A DNA stretch of 64,000 nucleotides from Burkholderia gladioli (GCF_000959725.1 NZ_CP009323.1:3224001-3288000), one strand, 5' to 3'; positions 44,479 through 54,127 are shown, numbered from the stretch's first letter. The notes: generated by a model not told the origin, from the letters alone. Numbers and translations: made by a program.

Positions 44479-46455
44479 CTAGGCGACGCGGCGGGCCGCG
44501 ACCTCGCCGGCGCGCGCGCTGCGCCAGGCGCCGATCAGGGTCTCGAAGATCTCGCGCACGCGGGCGATCACGCCGGCATCGTCGAGCTCGCCGGCCAGCC
44601 AGGCGCGGCTCGGCTCCCAGAAGATGGTGCGCCCGACCGTGAAGCCGCGGCAGCTGTTCGAGGCGGCTGCGGCGGCGAACCCGCCGATCAACTGCTCGAC
44701 CGGCGCGGACAGGCCCAGCAGCACCACGCCGCGGCAATGCGGGTCGCGCTCGGCGATCAGCTGGTCGACCGCGCGCCACTGCTCGGCGTCCAGCGGTTCG
44801 AGCTTCCACCATTCCGGGTAGATGTCGAGGTTGTAGAGGCGCTTGAGCGCGCGATAGACCACGTCGGGGCCCGCGGGCAGGTCGGCGCGATGCGGCGGGA
44901 TCACCTCCAGCAGCAGTTCGTGGCCGCTGGCCTGCACCGCGTCGTAGAGCGTGCGCAGCTGGGTTTCCTGCTCGAGCCGCGTTTCCAGTGCCTCGTCGGG
45001 GTGATAGCGCACCAGGCACTTGGCGACGTGCTCGGCCGGCCAGGTCTCGAGCGTGGTGCCGATCGAGCGGCCATGGTCGAATTCGAGCGGCAGCGAGCCG
45101 GGCAGCTCGGTCGGGCGGCCCACCCACCAGCCGCGGCCGGTGGCGTCGTTGAGCGCGTCCTGGCCGTAGCGGTCGTCGATCAGCACGCCGATCTGGCCTT
45201 GCAGGCCCAGTTGCGACTCGGTCTGCGCGACCGCCTCGACGAACAGGCGCTTCAATCGCGGAATCCGCTCCAGCGGCGCGCCGGCCTGCTGCGCCAGCTC
45301 GAAGAACTGGTTGCGGTGATCGAAGGCGAAGCCGAGCACCTGCTCCCACTGTTTGCGCGGCGGCGTGACGCGATGCAGGCGCGCCAGCGTCGCATCGAGA
45401 TCGGGGCGGCGCATGCGCTGCGGGTCGCGCGCGGCTTCCTGCAGGAAGTAGCTCAGCTCGGCCGGCGTCGGCATGGCAGGCGAGCAGCCGTGGCGCGACA
45501 CCACCAGCGCGCCGCAGGCGTTGGCCGCGCGCGCGGCCGCCTCCAGCGTGCCGCCGCGCAGCCATTGCGAGAGGAAGCCGGAGGCGAAGGCATCGCCCGC
45601 GCCCAGCACGTTGAGCACCTCGACCTCGACGCCGCCCACCAGCTTGAGCGCATCGAGCGATTTCGGCACGGCGGACTCGACGATCGAGCAGCCGAGCGGG
45701 CCGCGCTTGACCACCAGGGTCGCGCTGCTCACGCGACGCACCATCTCCAGCGCGTCGAGCAGGTTGTCCTTGCCGCCGGCGATGCGGAATTCCTCCTCGG
45801 TGCCGATCACCAGGTCGAACAGCGGCAGGATCCGTTGCAGATGCGCGGTCACGCCCTCGTTGGCGATGAAGCGGGTCTCGCCGTCGGCCTTGCCGGTCAG
45901 CCCCCACAGCACCGGGCGATAGTCGATGTCGAGCACGGTGCGCACCTGGTGGCGGCGCGCGTAGTCGAGCGCGCGGCGGCTGGCGCGGTTGACCTTGTCG
46001 GTCGAGAAGTGCGTGCCGGTGATCAGCAGCGCCTTCGAGGAGGCGATGAAGTCCTCGTCGATGTCGCCCTCGTCGATCGCCATGTCGGCGCAGTTCTCGC
46101 GATGGAACACCAGCGGGAAGGTATCGCGGTCCTTCAGGCCGAGCAGCACCAGGGCGGTGAGCCGCTCCGGGTCGGTCAGCAACTGGCGGGTGTCGCAGCC
46201 CTCGCGCTCCAGCGTGTCGCGCACGAAACGGCCCATGTGGTCGTTGCCGACGCGCGCCAGCATGGCGGATTTCAGGCCCAGGCGCGCGGCGCCGAAGGCG
46301 ATGTTGCCGGACGAGCCGCCCAGGTATTTGGCGAAGCTGGTCGCGTCCTCGAGACGGGCGCCGATCTGCTCCGCGTACAGGTCGACCGCGACGCGGCCGA
46401 TGCAGATCACGTCGAGCGGGCGGTTCGGCGCGAAGGGAAAGGGGGAGTGAGCCAT
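44479..46455 (-). CDS. iolC: 5-dehydro-2-deoxygluconokinase fused to DUF2090 aldolase-like domain
   Basis: A 658-residue fusion. Residues 1-330 form a PfkB kinase (V-I-C-I-G-R-V-A-V-D-L-Y, Y-L-G-G-S-S-G-N-I-A-F, catalytic L-N-V-L-G-A-G-D-A-F-A-S-G-F). Residues from about 345 are DUF2090, with I-G-V-L-I-D-D-R-Y-G and W-W-V-G-R-P-T-E-L-P-G-S. The kinase phosphorylates 2-deoxy-5-keto-gluconate; DUF2090 is considered an IolJ-like aldolase that splits the product into malonate semialdehyde and dihydroxyacetone phosphate. This fusion is common in Proteobacteria and explains the lack of a separate iolJ. No iolA is seen in the window. Confidence 0.92.
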   Translation of the reverse strand: MAHSPFPFAPNRPLDVICIGRVAVDLYAEQIGARLEDATSFAKYLGGSSGNIAFGAARLGLKSAMLARVGNDHMGRFVRDTLEREGCDTRQLLTDPERLTALVLLGLKDRDTFPLVFHRENCADMAIDEGDIDEDFIASSKALLITGTHFSTDKVNRASRRALDYARRHQVRTVLDIDYRPVLWGLTGKADGETRFIANEGVTAHLQRILPLFDLVIGTEEEFRIAGGKDNLLDALEMVRRVSSATLVVKRGPLGCSIVESAVPKSLDALKLVGGVEVEVLNVLGAGDAFASGFLSQWLRGGTLEAAARAANACGALVVSRHGCSPAMPTPAELSYFLQEAARDPQRMRRPDLDATLARLHRVTPPRKQWEQVLGFAFDHRNQFFELAQQAGAPLERIPRLKRLFVEAVAQTESQLGLQGQIGVLIDDRYGQDALNDATGRGWWVGRPTELPGSLPLEFDHGRSIGTTLETWPAEHVAKCLVRYHPDEALETRLEQETQLRTLYDAVQASGHELLLEVIPPHRADLPAGPDVVYRALKRLYNLDIYPEWWKLEPLDAEQWRAVDQLIAERDPHCRGVVLLGLSAPVEQLIGGFAAAAASNSCRGFTVGRTIFWEPSRAWLAGELDDAGVIARVREIFETLIGAWRSARAGEVAARRVA

Positions 46456-46467
46456 ATCGGTTCCTGG

Positions 46468-47268
46468 TTAGATCACGGCGCCGTCGAGTTCGGCGACCAT
46501 CTTCTGCATTTCGGCGCCGCCCGCCATCATGTCCAGCACCTCGTCCTTGCTGATGGTGTCCTTGGTGAAGGTGCCGAGCGAGCGGCCGCGGTTGAGCAGC
46601 GTGAACGAATCGCCGATCGGGTAGGCGTGGTGGACGTTGTGGGTGATGAAGATCACCGAGATGCCCTTGGCGCGCGCGGTGTGGATCAGCTTGAGCACGT
46701 TGAAGCTCTGCTTGACGCCGAGCGCGGCGGTGGGCTCGTCGAGGATCAGCACGCGCGCGCCGAAGTGGATCGCGCGGGCGATCGCCAGGCACTGGCGCTC
46801 GCCGCCCGACATGGTGCCGATCGGCTGGTGCGCGTCGCGCACGTTGATGCCCATCTCGGCGAGCTTGGCGCGGGCGATCTCGGCGCTGGTGTCGAGGTCC
46901 ATCACGTTGATGAAGCCGAACAGCCTCTTCTTCGGCTCGCGGCCCATGAAGAAATTGCGCGCCACCGAGAGCAGCGGCACCAGGGCGAGATCCTGGTAGA
47001 CGGTGGCGATGCCCAGGTCGAGCGCGTCCTTGGGCGACTCGAAGCTGACCGGCTGGCCGTCGACCAGGTAGCGGCCCTCGGAGGGCGAGTGCACGCCGGC
47101 CAGGGTCTTGATCAGGGTGGACTTGCCGGCGCCGTTGTCGCCGAGCAGGCAATGCACCTCGCCGCGCCGCAGCTTCAGGTTGATGCCGGACAGCGCGATC
47201 ACCTTGCCGAAGAACTTGCTGACGTTGTCGAGTTCGAGAATCGTGTCGTGCGTGGAGGGCGTGGACAT
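46468..47268 (-). CDS. Sugar/inositol ABC transporter ATP-binding protein
   Basis: A 266-residue single-domain ATPase of the CUT2 (FrcA-like) type, in contrast to the double-domain xylG in this window. It has Walker [11 protein letters not shown]-loop [10 protein letters not shown], signature M-S-G-G-E-R-Q-C-L and Walker [14 protein letters not shown]. Location between iolC and a permease gene indicates myo-inositol uptake. It presumably works as a homodimer. Confidence 0.9.
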   Translation of the reverse strand: MSTPSTHDTILELDNVSKFFGKVIALSGINLKLRRGEVHCLLGDNGAGKSTLIKTLAGVHSPSEGRYLVDGQPVSFESPKDALDLGIATVYQDLALVPLLSVARNFFMGREPKKRLFGFINVMDLDTSAEIARAKLAEMGINVRDAHQPIGTMSGGERQCLAIARAIHFGARVLILDEPTAALGVKQSFNVLKLIHTARAKGISVIFITHNVHHAYPIGDSFTLLNRGRSLGTFTKDTISKDEVLDMMAGGAEMQKMVAELDGAVI

Positions 47269-47279
47269 GGTTCGGCTCC

Positions 47280-48425
47280 TCAGGATTGCGCCACGCGACG
47301 GCGCACGTAGTGGTTGAACAGCACGGCGATCAGCAGCATCACGCCGAGGAACACGCGGAACCAGTCGGAGCTGATGTTGGTGTAGGTGATGCCGATCTGC
47401 ACCACGCCGAAGATCAGCGCGCCGAACGCGGCGCCCACCACCGAGCCGTAGCCGCCCGTGAGCAGGGTGCCGCCGATCACCGCGGCGATGATCGCCTCGA
47501 ATTCCTTCTGCAGCCCGCGGTCGGCCGCGGCCGAGCCGATGTCGGCCACCTGCAGCACGGCGAACAGGCAGGCGCAGAAGGCGGTCAGCACGAACAGCAG
47601 GATCTTCACGCGGCGCACCGGCACGCCGACGTTCTTGGCCGCGTTGGCGTCACCGCCCACCGCCAGGATCCAGTTGCCCCAGCGCGTCTTGGCCAGCACG
47701 AAGGCGCCGATCACGGTGACCGCCAGCCACCAGAGGATCACCTTGGGGATGCCGGGCACCAGCGGGTCGCCGTTGTCGAGCACACCACCGATGCCGGCAT
47801 GGGCCAGCCAGCGGAACAGGCCGTGGAAGGCCACGCCCTGGAACAGCAGGTGGGTGACCGGGTCGGCATGGGCGTAGTCGCCCAGGCCCGAGATGATGGT
47901 GCGGTCGGCGAACATCACCGAGAGCGCGAGCGTGAGGCCGCGCAGGATGAACATGAAGGCCAGCGTGACGATGAAGGAGGGCAGCCTGGTGCGCATCACC
48001 AGGTAGCCGTTGAGCGCGCCGAGCGCCATCGAGCCGGCGAAGGCGAAGATCACCGCGGCCCAGATCGGCCAGTGGAAATACGCGGTCGGGATCGCCACCA
48101 TCATGCCGGCGAAGCCGATCATCGAACCGATCGAGAGATCGAACTCGCCGGCCACCATCAGCAGGCAGGCGCCCACCGCGAGGATGCCGAGATAGGCCGC
48201 CACCTGCGACCAGTTCATGATCCCGTCGAGATTGAACATGCCCGAGCCGCCCGCGCCGATCGCGAAGATCGCGAACACCAGCACGGTGCCGGAAATCGCG
48301 GCGAATTCGGGGCGGTTGAGAAAGCGCGAGAACCAGGCCTCGCCGCGCAGCCGTTCGTCGGCGCGCGTGCCGGGCGGCGGGGTTTGCTGGGACTGCGCTG
48401 TCAGATGCTTGCCGGCTACACCCAT
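47280..48425 (-). CDS. Sugar/inositol ABC transporter permease
   Basis: A 381-residue CUT2 permease with a 35-residue cytoplasmic start and about nine helices. [16 protein letters not shown] and [17 protein letters not shown] are the family signatures. Located 11 nt upstream of the ATPase gene on the same strand, it forms the channel of the same importer. GGAGACATC precedes the ATG. Confidence 0.9.
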   Translation of the reverse strand: MGVAGKHLTAQSQQTPPPGTRADERLRGEAWFSRFLNRPEFAAISGTVLVFAIFAIGAGGSGMFNLDGIMNWSQVAAYLGILAVGACLLMVAGEFDLSIGSMIGFAGMMVAIPTAYFHWPIWAAVIFAFAGSMALGALNGYLVMRTRLPSFIVTLAFMFILRGLTLALSVMFADRTIISGLGDYAHADPVTHLLFQGVAFHGLFRWLAHAGIGGVLDNGDPLVPGIPKVILWWLAVTVIGAFVLAKTRWGNWILAVGGDANAAKNVGVPVRRVKILLFVLTAFCACLFAVLQVADIGSAAADRGLQKEFEAIIAAVIGGTLLTGGYGSVVGAAFGALIFGVVQIGITYTNISSDWFRVFLGVMLLIAVLFNHYVRRRVAQS

Positions 48426-48521
48426 GATGTCTCCTTGATGCCCGGCGCGCGGGGCCAGCCCGCGGCGCCGGTGAACAGGCGCGGCCTCGCGCCGCGCGGT
48501 GAACGATGCCCTGTGCTGCTT

Positions 48522-49598
48522 TTAGCGGTACTGGCCTGCGTACTTCACGACCTTGTCGAGGTTGTCCTTGGTGATGAAACCCGGGCCCGAGCGGATGTTC
48601 TTCGGGCCGTAGGAGGGCTGCAGCCCGTAGGCGGCCAGGCGCGCCTGGAATTTCGGGTTGGCCTCGAGGATCTGGCGGATCTTCACCGGGTCGGTGGTCT
48701 TGTCCTTCTTCACGATCGCCAGCACGGCCACCGGGATGTAGCCCTGCAGGTAGGGCTGCTGGTCGATCGCGAACTGGATCGTGCCGGCGCGGATCGCCTT
48801 GGCGATATCGTCTGAGAAATCGAAGGTCGCGAAGTAGACCTTGCCCGACAGGCCCATCTGCTGCAGCGCCTTGAGCGTGGCGGCGGCCGGCACCGGGCCG
48901 AGCGTCAGCACGGCCTGGGTCTTGGGATGGTTGCGCAGGTAGGCGCTGACCTTCGACTGGATCTCGGTCGGGTCGGTGCCGGCATCGATGGTGGAGGACT
49001 TCATGTCGGCGCCGATCGCGTCGGCGAAGCCGCGGCAGCGCTCGAAGGACACCGGGTTGGTGGCCAGGTGGTTCACGCACAGGAAGGACTTCACGCCGGC
49101 GGCCTTGGCCTTCTCGCCGGCCGCCTGGCCCGCCACGTACTCGGGCTGGCCGACGTGCATGATCGCGCCGAGCTGGGCGCTCTGTTCCTCGGTGCCGGAA
49201 TTGATGGTGATCAGCGGGATCTTCTTGGCGGTGACCTTGCCGATCGAGTTCTTCAGCACGTCGAAGTCGGCGATGGTGGTGATCACGCCGTCGTAGTCGC
49301 GGGCCGCGGCCTGTTCGATCAGGCGCGACATGTCGGCGATGTCGCCGTTGGGGGGATTGCGGTAGTCGGTCGTGACGTTGAAATCCTCGTCCGCCTGCTT
49401 GATCGCGTTCTTGATGGTGTTCCACCAGGAATCGGAATCGGGTGCGTGGCTGATCAGCACGAATCGGGCATCGGCCGCCTGCGCGGGCAGCGCGGCGGCG
49501 CCCAGCCCGGCCGCGACGGCCAGCGTCGCGACCACGCCCCGAAGACCCGCCTTGATTCCGTGCGTGCGAAAGCCGGCCTTGCCATTGCAAAGTCTCAT
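48522..49598 (-). CDS. Sugar/inositol ABC transporter periplasmic binding protein
   Basis: A 358-residue exported protein with a signal peptide ending A-L-P-A-Q-A-A-D-A. The mature part begins F-V-L-I-S-H-A-P-D-S-D-S-W-W-N-T-I-K-N-A-I-K-Q and contains I-T-I-N-S-G-T-E-E and C-V-N-H-L-A-T-N, the type I periplasmic-binding fold of CUT2 systems. Inositol is the likely ligand from context. As the first gene of the minus-strand arm, it faces the regulator across a 215-bp spacer. CAGGTGGAGAC lies before the ATG. Confidence 0.88.
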   Translation of the reverse strand: MRLCNGKAGFRTHGIKAGLRGVVATLAVAAGLGAAALPAQAADARFVLISHAPDSDSWWNTIKNAIKQADEDFNVTTDYRNPPNGDIADMSRLIEQAAARDYDGVITTIADFDVLKNSIGKVTAKKIPLITINSGTEEQSAQLGAIMHVGQPEYVAGQAAGEKAKAAGVKSFLCVNHLATNPVSFERCRGFADAIGADMKSSTIDAGTDPTEIQSKVSAYLRNHPKTQAVLTLGPVPAAATLKALQQMGLSGKVYFATFDFSDDIAKAIRAGTIQFAIDQQPYLQGYIPVAVLAIVKKDKTTDPVKIRQILEANPKFQARLAAYGLQPSYGPKNIRSGPGFITKDNLDKVVKYAGQYR

Positions 49599-49699
49599 GT
49601 CTCCACCTGTGTCGGTTCTGTTATGGGTCGAACGTTGCCGTTCACGAGCAAGATTAGGTCAACTCGCAGGCGATTGCAAAGAAAATTTTATTTACGTTG

Positions 49700-49723
49700 G
49701 AAATGGAAAATTTGTTCCATTTC
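49700..49723. promoter_or_regulatory. Candidate IolR operator between the two iol arms
   Basis: GAAATGGAA and TTCCATTTC form a perfect 9-bp inverted repeat around AATTTG. The core is GGAA-N6-TTCC, which I recall as the reported site of the RpiR-type IolR of Sinorhizobium meliloti. It lies 90 nt before the regulator ATG and about 100 nt before the binding-protein ATG. Confidence 0.65.
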
Positions 49724-49813
49724 GACGGGGGACTGCCTATACTCGGCTCACGACATCAGCATCGAGTCCGGCGCCGCGCGCTTCCCGCGCAGGCGGCGCA
49801 CGGGCCGCACACC

Positions 49814-50698
49814 ATGGACGAGACATCGCAACCCGACATGCCGGTCGAGGCGCTGCTGCAGCGCATCACCGAGGCTTTCGACACGCTGCCGCGGCAGCTC
49901 AAGAGCATTGCCTCGTACATCGACGAGAACCGCTCGAGCGTGATGATGGATCGCACCAGCGACATCGCCGAGCGTTGCGGCGTGCATCCCTCGGCGGTGG
50001 TGCGCTTCGCGCAGCGTTTCGGCTTCTCGGGCTTCTCCGATTTGCAGGCGGTGTTCCGCGACGCCTACACGGGCCAGAACCCGAGCGTGCAGAGCTACCA
50101 GCAGCGCATCCGCAGCCTGATCGACGACAAGGGCGCCGCCGGTGCGCTGTCGGTGCCGGCCATGGCGCACCAGTTCATCGACGCCTCGCGCGCCGGGCTC
50201 GACGAGCTGGCGGCGGGGCTCGACGACGCACAGTTCGACACGGCGGTCTCGATGCTGGAGCGCGCCGACAACATCTACGTGATCGGCGTGCGCCGCTCGT
50301 TCCCGGTGGCCAGCTACATCGTCTATGCGCTGCAGCACACGGCCAAGCGCGTGCACCTGGTGTCGGGGCTGGGCGGCATGTACCGCGAGCAGATCCGCAG
50401 CGTGAGGAAGGGGGACGTGGTGGTCGCGATCAGCTTCGCGCCCTACGGCAAGGAAACCCAGTACTGCCTGCGCGCGGCGCGTCACAACCATGCGAGCACG
50501 CTCGTGATCACGGACAGCCGGCTCTCGCCGCTGGTCCGCGAGGCGAGCGCGCATCTGCTGGTCAAGGAGGGGAGCGCGTTCGCGTTCCGCTCGCTGACCA
50601 GCACCATCTGCCTGTGCCAGGCGCTGTTCATCGCGCTCGCGTACCGGCTCGAATTGAACGTGGAAGAAGTGAAGGACACTGGAGGATACGATGACTGA
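49814..50698 (+). CDS. iolR: RpiR-family transcriptional regulator of inositol genes
   Basis: A 294-residue protein. Residues 10-90 form the RpiR helix-turn-helix (Y-I-D-E-N-R-S-S-V-M, D-I-A-E-R-C-G-V-H-P-S-A-V-V-R-F-A-Q-R-F-G-F-S-G-F), followed by a SIS sugar-phosphate-binding domain (Y-V-I-G-V-R-R-S-F-P-V-A-S-Y, V-V-A-I-S-F-A-P-Y-G-K-E-T). RpiR-type IolR proteins repress iol genes until a phosphorylated inositol intermediate accumulates. The start is the ATG at 49814; a TTG at 49697 would run through the operator. It overlaps iolG by 8 nt. Confidence 0.88.
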   Translation: MDETSQPDMPVEALLQRITEAFDTLPRQLKSIASYIDENRSSVMMDRTSDIAERCGVHPSAVVRFAQRFGFSGFSDLQAVFRDAYTGQNPSVQSYQQRIRSLIDDKGAAGALSVPAMAHQFIDASRAGLDELAAGLDDAQFDTAVSMLERADNIYVIGVRRSFPVASYIVYALQHTAKRVHLVSGLGGMYREQIRSVRKGDVVVAISFAPYGKETQYCLRAARHNHASTLVITDSRLSPLVREASAHLLVKEGSAFAFRSLTSTICLCQALFIALAYRLELNVEEVKDTGGYDD

Positions 50699-51710
50699 AG
50701 CAGTTCCGACGATCGACGTCGCGGTGTTCGGCGCCGGGCGCATCGGCCGCATTCATGCGGCGAATCTCGCGCGCCAGCCGGGCGTGCGCCTGAAGTACGT
50801 GATCGACGTCGACGCGGGCGCCGCCGCGGCGCTGGCCGCCGAGCACGGCGCGCGGGTCGCCGACGTGGAAGGAGCCCTGGGCGATGCGGCGATCGGCGCG
50901 AGCGTGATCTGCTCGAGCACCGACACGCATGCCGACCTGATCGAGCGCTCGGCCGCGGCGGGCAAGCACGTGTTCTGCGAGAAGCCGGTCGATCTCGCGC
51001 TGGCGCGCGCGCGAGCCTGCGAGCAGGCGGTGGCGAAGGCCGGCGTGGTCTGCATGATCGGTTTCCAGCGCCGCTTCGATCCCACCTTCGAGGCCGTCAA
51101 GGCGCGCATCGAGGCGGGCGAGGTGGGCACCCCCGAGATGCTGGTGGTGACCAGCCGCGATCCGGGCGCGCCGCCGGTCAGCTATATCCAGCGTTCGGGC
51201 GGCATCTTCAAGGACATGCTGATCCACGATTTCGACATCTTCCGCTGGATCCTCGACGACGAGGCCGACACCCTGCATGCCACCGGCAGTTGCCTGACCG
51301 ACCCGGCCATCGCCGAGGCCGGCGACGTCGATGCGACCGCCGTGACGATCCGCACCAAGGCGGGCCGGCTCTGCCAGATCAACACCTCGCGGCGCGCCGC
51401 CTACGGCTACGACCAGCGCTTCGAGCTGCTCGGCAGCGCCGGCATGCTGCAGGCCGGCAACGTGCGGCCCACCGAGGTGACCGCCTACAGTGCCAGGGCC
51501 GTGTCGAGCGACCTGCCGGAAGCCTTTTTCCTGGAGCGCTACCGCATCGCCTATGCACGCGAGATCGCGCATTTCTTCGCGGCCGTGACGCGCGGCGAGC
51601 CGGTGCGCACCACCATCGCCGACGGCGTGAAGGCGCTGGAGCTGGCCGAGGCCGCCACGCGCTCCTGGCGCGAGGGCCGCGCGGTGCGGCTCGGCGAAGC
51701 GGTGGCCTGA
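50691..51710 (+). CDS. iolG: Inositol 2-dehydrogenase
   Basis: A 339-residue Gfo/Idh/MocA oxidoreductase. The Rossmann start is V-A-V-F-G-A-G-R-I-G-R-I-H-A-A-N and the catalytic Lys lies in F-C-E-K-P-V-D. G-I-F-K-D-M-L-I-H-D-F-D-I-F-R-W supplies the Asp/His substrate residues found in IolG. It oxidises myo-inositol to scyllo-inosose with NAD, the first step of the pathway. Overlap with the regulator gene couples their expression. Confidence 0.88.
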   Translation: MTEAVPTIDVAVFGAGRIGRIHAANLARQPGVRLKYVIDVDAGAAAALAAEHGARVADVEGALGDAAIGASVICSSTDTHADLIERSAAAGKHVFCEKPVDLALARARACEQAVAKAGVVCMIGFQRRFDPTFEAVKARIEAGEVGTPEMLVVTSRDPGAPPVSYIQRSGGIFKDMLIHDFDIFRWILDDEADTLHATGSCLTDPAIAEAGDVDATAVTIRTKAGRLCQINTSRRAAYGYDQRFELLGSAGMLQAGNVRPTEVTAYSARAVSSDLPEAFFLERYRIAYAREIAHFFAAVTRGEPVRTTIADGVKALELAEAATRSWREGRAVRLGEAVA

Positions 51711-51720
51711 GGAGACGGCG

Positions 51721-52758
51721 ATGCCTGAGCAGACTTCCCCGGCCAAGGTCCGGATCGGTATCGCGGGGCTCGGCCGGCTGGGCCGCCGCCACGCGGAGAA
51801 TCTCGCGCGCCGGGTGGCCGGCGCCGAGCTGGCGGCCGCCTGCAGCCCGCTGGGCGAGGAGCTGGCCTGGGCCCGCGACACGCTCGGCGTGCCGCGCCTG
51901 TACGAGGACTTCGAGGCGCTGGTGGCCGATCCGGCGCTCGACGCGCTGTGGCTCGTCACGCCCTCGTCGCTGCACGCGCAGCAGATCATCGCCGCGCTGC
52001 GCGCCGGCAAGCACGTGTTCTGCGAGAAGCCGCTGTCGCTCGACATCGCCGAATGCGAGCGCGTGATCGCCGAGGCGAACGCGCGCCCGCAGCTGCAGGC
52101 GACCATCGGCTTCATGCGCCGCTTCGACCCGAGCTACCGCGAGGCCTTCGAGCGGGTGGCCGAAGGCGGCATCGGCCGGCCCTTCCTGGTGCGCTCGCAG
52201 ACCACCGACCAGAACGACCCGGACGGCTTCTTCGTGCGTTTCGCGCCGAGCTCGGGCGGCATCTTCCTCGACTGCTCGGTGCACGACATCGACGTGGCGC
52301 GCTGGCTGCTCGGCAAGCCGCGCGCCACGCGCGTGTTCGCGGCCGGCACCATCGCGCTGCACCCGGGCCTGGCCGAGTGCGGCGACGTCGACAACGGCGT
52401 GGCGATCTGCGAGTTCGAGGGCGGCGCGCTGGCGATGTTCTATGCCTCGCGCACCATGGCGCACGGCAACGACTCGCATTCGGAGGTGATCGGCACGGCC
52501 GGCGCGCTGAGCATCGGCCGCAACCCGCGCGCCAATCGTGTCGAGATCTATGACGCGAGCGGGATCCGCAATACCTGCACGCCGACCTTCTTCGACCGGT
52601 TCGAGGCGGCCTTCCTGGTGGAGGCGCAGGCCTTCGTCGACGCGGTGCGCGGGCTGGGTGAGTCGGGCGGCGCGACGCTGGCCGACGCGCTGGAGGCCAC
52701 CCGCATCGGCCATGCGATGCGCGAGGCGCTGCACACGGGGCGGGCCGTCGAGCTGTAG
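51721..52758 (+). CDS. Gfo/Idh/MocA family oxidoreductase, probable second inositol dehydrogenase
   Basis: A 345-residue paralogue of the preceding protein, with I-G-I-A-G-L-G-R-L-G-R-R-H-A-E-N, F-C-E-K-P-L-S-L-D and F-L-D-C-S-V-H-D-I-D-V-A-R-W. Its loop T-D-Q-N-D-P-D-G-F differs from IolG, suggesting another inositol isomer such as scyllo-inositol. It starts 10 nt after iolG (GAGGAGACGGCG before the ATG), so it belongs to the same transcript. The stereoisomer is inferred. Confidence 0.82.
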   Translation: MPEQTSPAKVRIGIAGLGRLGRRHAENLARRVAGAELAAACSPLGEELAWARDTLGVPRLYEDFEALVADPALDALWLVTPSSLHAQQIIAALRAGKHVFCEKPLSLDIAECERVIAEANARPQLQATIGFMRRFDPSYREAFERVAEGGIGRPFLVRSQTTDQNDPDGFFVRFAPSSGGIFLDCSVHDIDVARWLLGKPRATRVFAAGTIALHPGLAECGDVDNGVAICEFEGGALAMFYASRTMAHGNDSHSEVIGTAGALSIGRNPRANRVEIYDASGIRNTCTPTFFDRFEAAFLVEAQAFVDAVRGLGESGGATLADALEATRIGHAMREALHTGRAVEL

Positions 52759-52916
52759 GCGGGCATGTGTGGAGGTGGGCGGGCGGGGCGGCGGCTTGGC
52801 AGCTTGCCAGCCGCCGACTCCGCCGTTCATGCCTGCCCACGCGAGCGGGCCGCCTGCGGTAAAATCTCGCCTTCACTCCGCGCCTTGCCGGCGCGTCACT
52901 CGAAGGTCGAAAGCCG

Positions 52917-53144
52917 ATGGAAGTTCACAAGGAAGTGGATGCGCGCGGGCTCAACTGCCCGCTGCCGATCCTGCGCGCGAAAAAGGCGCTCGCCGACATG
53001 GAGAGCGGCCAGGTTCTCAAGGTCCTCGCGACCGATCCCGGTTCGCAACGCGATTTCGCCGCGTTCGCCAAGCAGACCGGTAACGAAATCGTCGAATCGT
53101 CGGTGCACGACAAGATCTTCACCTTCCTGATGCGCCGCCGCTGA
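52917..53144 (+). CDS. TusA-family sulfurtransferase
   Basis: A 75-residue protein with the family motif D-A-R-G-L-N-C-P-L-P-I-L-R-A-K-K-A-L, C14 being the persulfide-carrying Cys, and a compact alpha/beta sequence through to R-R-R. TusA-like proteins pass sulfur in the cytosol for tRNA thiolation or cofactor synthesis. It is monocistronic, with its own terminator. Whether it is TusA proper or a paralogue such as YedF-like cannot be settled here. Confidence 0.88.
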   Translation: MEVHKEVDARGLNCPLPILRAKKALADMESGQVLKVLATDPGSQRDFAAFAKQTGNEIVESSVHDKIFTFLMRRR

Positions 53145-53182
53145 ACACGCGACATGGGCCGGCTTCGGCCGGTCGTGTCGGC

Positions 53183-53219
53183 ATGCCGCCCGGGCTCCTG
53201 GCCCCGGCGGCATTTTTTT
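53183..53219 (+). terminator. Terminator after the tusA-like gene
   Basis: ATGCCGCC and GGCGGCAT, with an inner GGG/CCC, form a hairpin followed by seven T. Confidence 0.85.
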
Positions 53220-53265
53220 CGCCGGCGGCCTTTCGTTTCGATATCGAGCGCTTATACTTAGCCGC

Positions 53266-53670
53266 ATGGCTAACTATTCGGCATCTCAGCCGGCTTCCGT
53301 TCCCGCCTCGCGGCCGGCTTCGATCAGCGAGCTGTTCCAGGCGCTGGCCGATCCCACGCGCTGCGCGATCGTGCGCGCGCTGGCGGACGGCGCGCAGACG
53401 GTTTCGGTGCTGGCCGAGCCCTTCGAGATGGCCTTGCCCTCGTTCATGAAGCACCTCGGGGTGCTGGAGCGCTCGGGGCTGGTGCGCAGCAGCAAGAGCG
53501 GCCGCACGCGCCGCTGCGAGCTGGTGCCGGCGCGGCTCGCCCAGGCCGAGCAGTGGCTGGCCGAGAAGCGCGCGATGTGGGAGGCGCGCTCGGACCGGAT
53601 GGTGGCCTTCGTCGAACGACTACACCAGGAGGAGCAAGCCCATGTCAAAGCCCGCCGCCGCACCGATTGA
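53266..53670 (+). CDS. ArsR-family transcriptional regulator
   Basis: A 134-residue winged-helix protein: S-I-S-E-L-F-Q-A-L-A-D-P-T-R-C-A-I-V-R-A-L, then S-V-L-A-E-P-F-E-M-A-L-P-S-F-M-K-H-L-G-V-L-E-R-S-G-L-V. No metal-binding Cys pair is present. This subtype (P-S-F-M/S-K-H-L) pairs with SRPBCC genes and is usually an autorepressor. The downstream SRPBCC gene overlaps its 3' end by 29 nt. Confidence 0.9.
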   Translation: MANYSASQPASVPASRPASISELFQALADPTRCAIVRALADGAQTVSVLAEPFEMALPSFMKHLGVLERSGLVRSSKSGRTRRCELVPARLAQAEQWLAEKRAMWEARSDRMVAFVERLHQEEQAHVKARRRTD

Positions 53671-54127
53671 TTCCCGCGACCTCGTCATCAGCCGGGTGCT
53701 GCGCGCGCCGCGCGCGGCCTTGTGGCGAGCCTGGAGCGAACCCGCGCTGCTCGCTCAGTGGTGGTGCCCGACACCCTGGACCACCGAGGTGGTCGCCTTC
53801 GACCTGCGCCCCGGCGGCGCCTTCCATACCACCATGCGCGGCCCCGACGGCGGCGTGAGCGACAATCCCGGCAGCTTCCTCGAGGTGGTGCCGCAGGCGC
53901 GCCTGGTGTTCAGCTCGCTGCTGACGGCGGGCTGGCGGCCCGCCAAGCCGTGGCTCGGCTTCACGGCCGTGATCGACATGGAAGACGATCCCGCTGGCTG
54001 CCGCTACACGGCCCGCGTCATGCACCTGGATGAGGCGGCGCGCGAGCAGCACGAGCAGCTCGGTTTCTTCGACGGCTGGAACACGGTGATCAGCCAGCTC
54101 GAGGCGTTCGCCGCCACGCTGGCCTGA
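53642..54127 (+). CDS. SRPBCC (AHSA1-like) family protein
   Basis: A 161-residue helix-grip protein with V-L-R-A-P-R-A-A-L-W-R-A-W-S-E-P-A-L-L-A-Q-W-W, F-D-L-R-P-G-G-A-F and G-F-F-D-G-W-N-T-V-I-S-Q-L. The ligand is unknown. GGAGGAGCAAG before the ATG is a strong ribosome site, inside the regulator gene. The ArsR/SRPBCC pairing is very common in Proteobacteria. Confidence 0.88.
   Translation: MSKPAAAPIDSRDLVISRVLRAPRAALWRAWSEPALLAQWWCPTPWTTEVVAFDLRPGGAFHTTMRGPDGGVSDNPGSFLEVVPQARLVFSSLLTAGWRPAKPWLGFTAVIDMEDDPAGCRYTARVMHLDEAAREQHEQLGFFDGWNTVISQLEAFAATLA

Noticed and set aside
42506..47152. 1548-codon open frame spanning several iol genes on the minus strand
   Set aside because: Only its 3' third is iolD. 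The upstream part lies in the wrong frame relative to the ATPase and kinase genes and has no domain of its own.
44737..47310. 857-codon plus-strand frame across iolC and the ABC ATPase
   Set aside because: Shadow with His/Gln/Arg-rich low-information translation.
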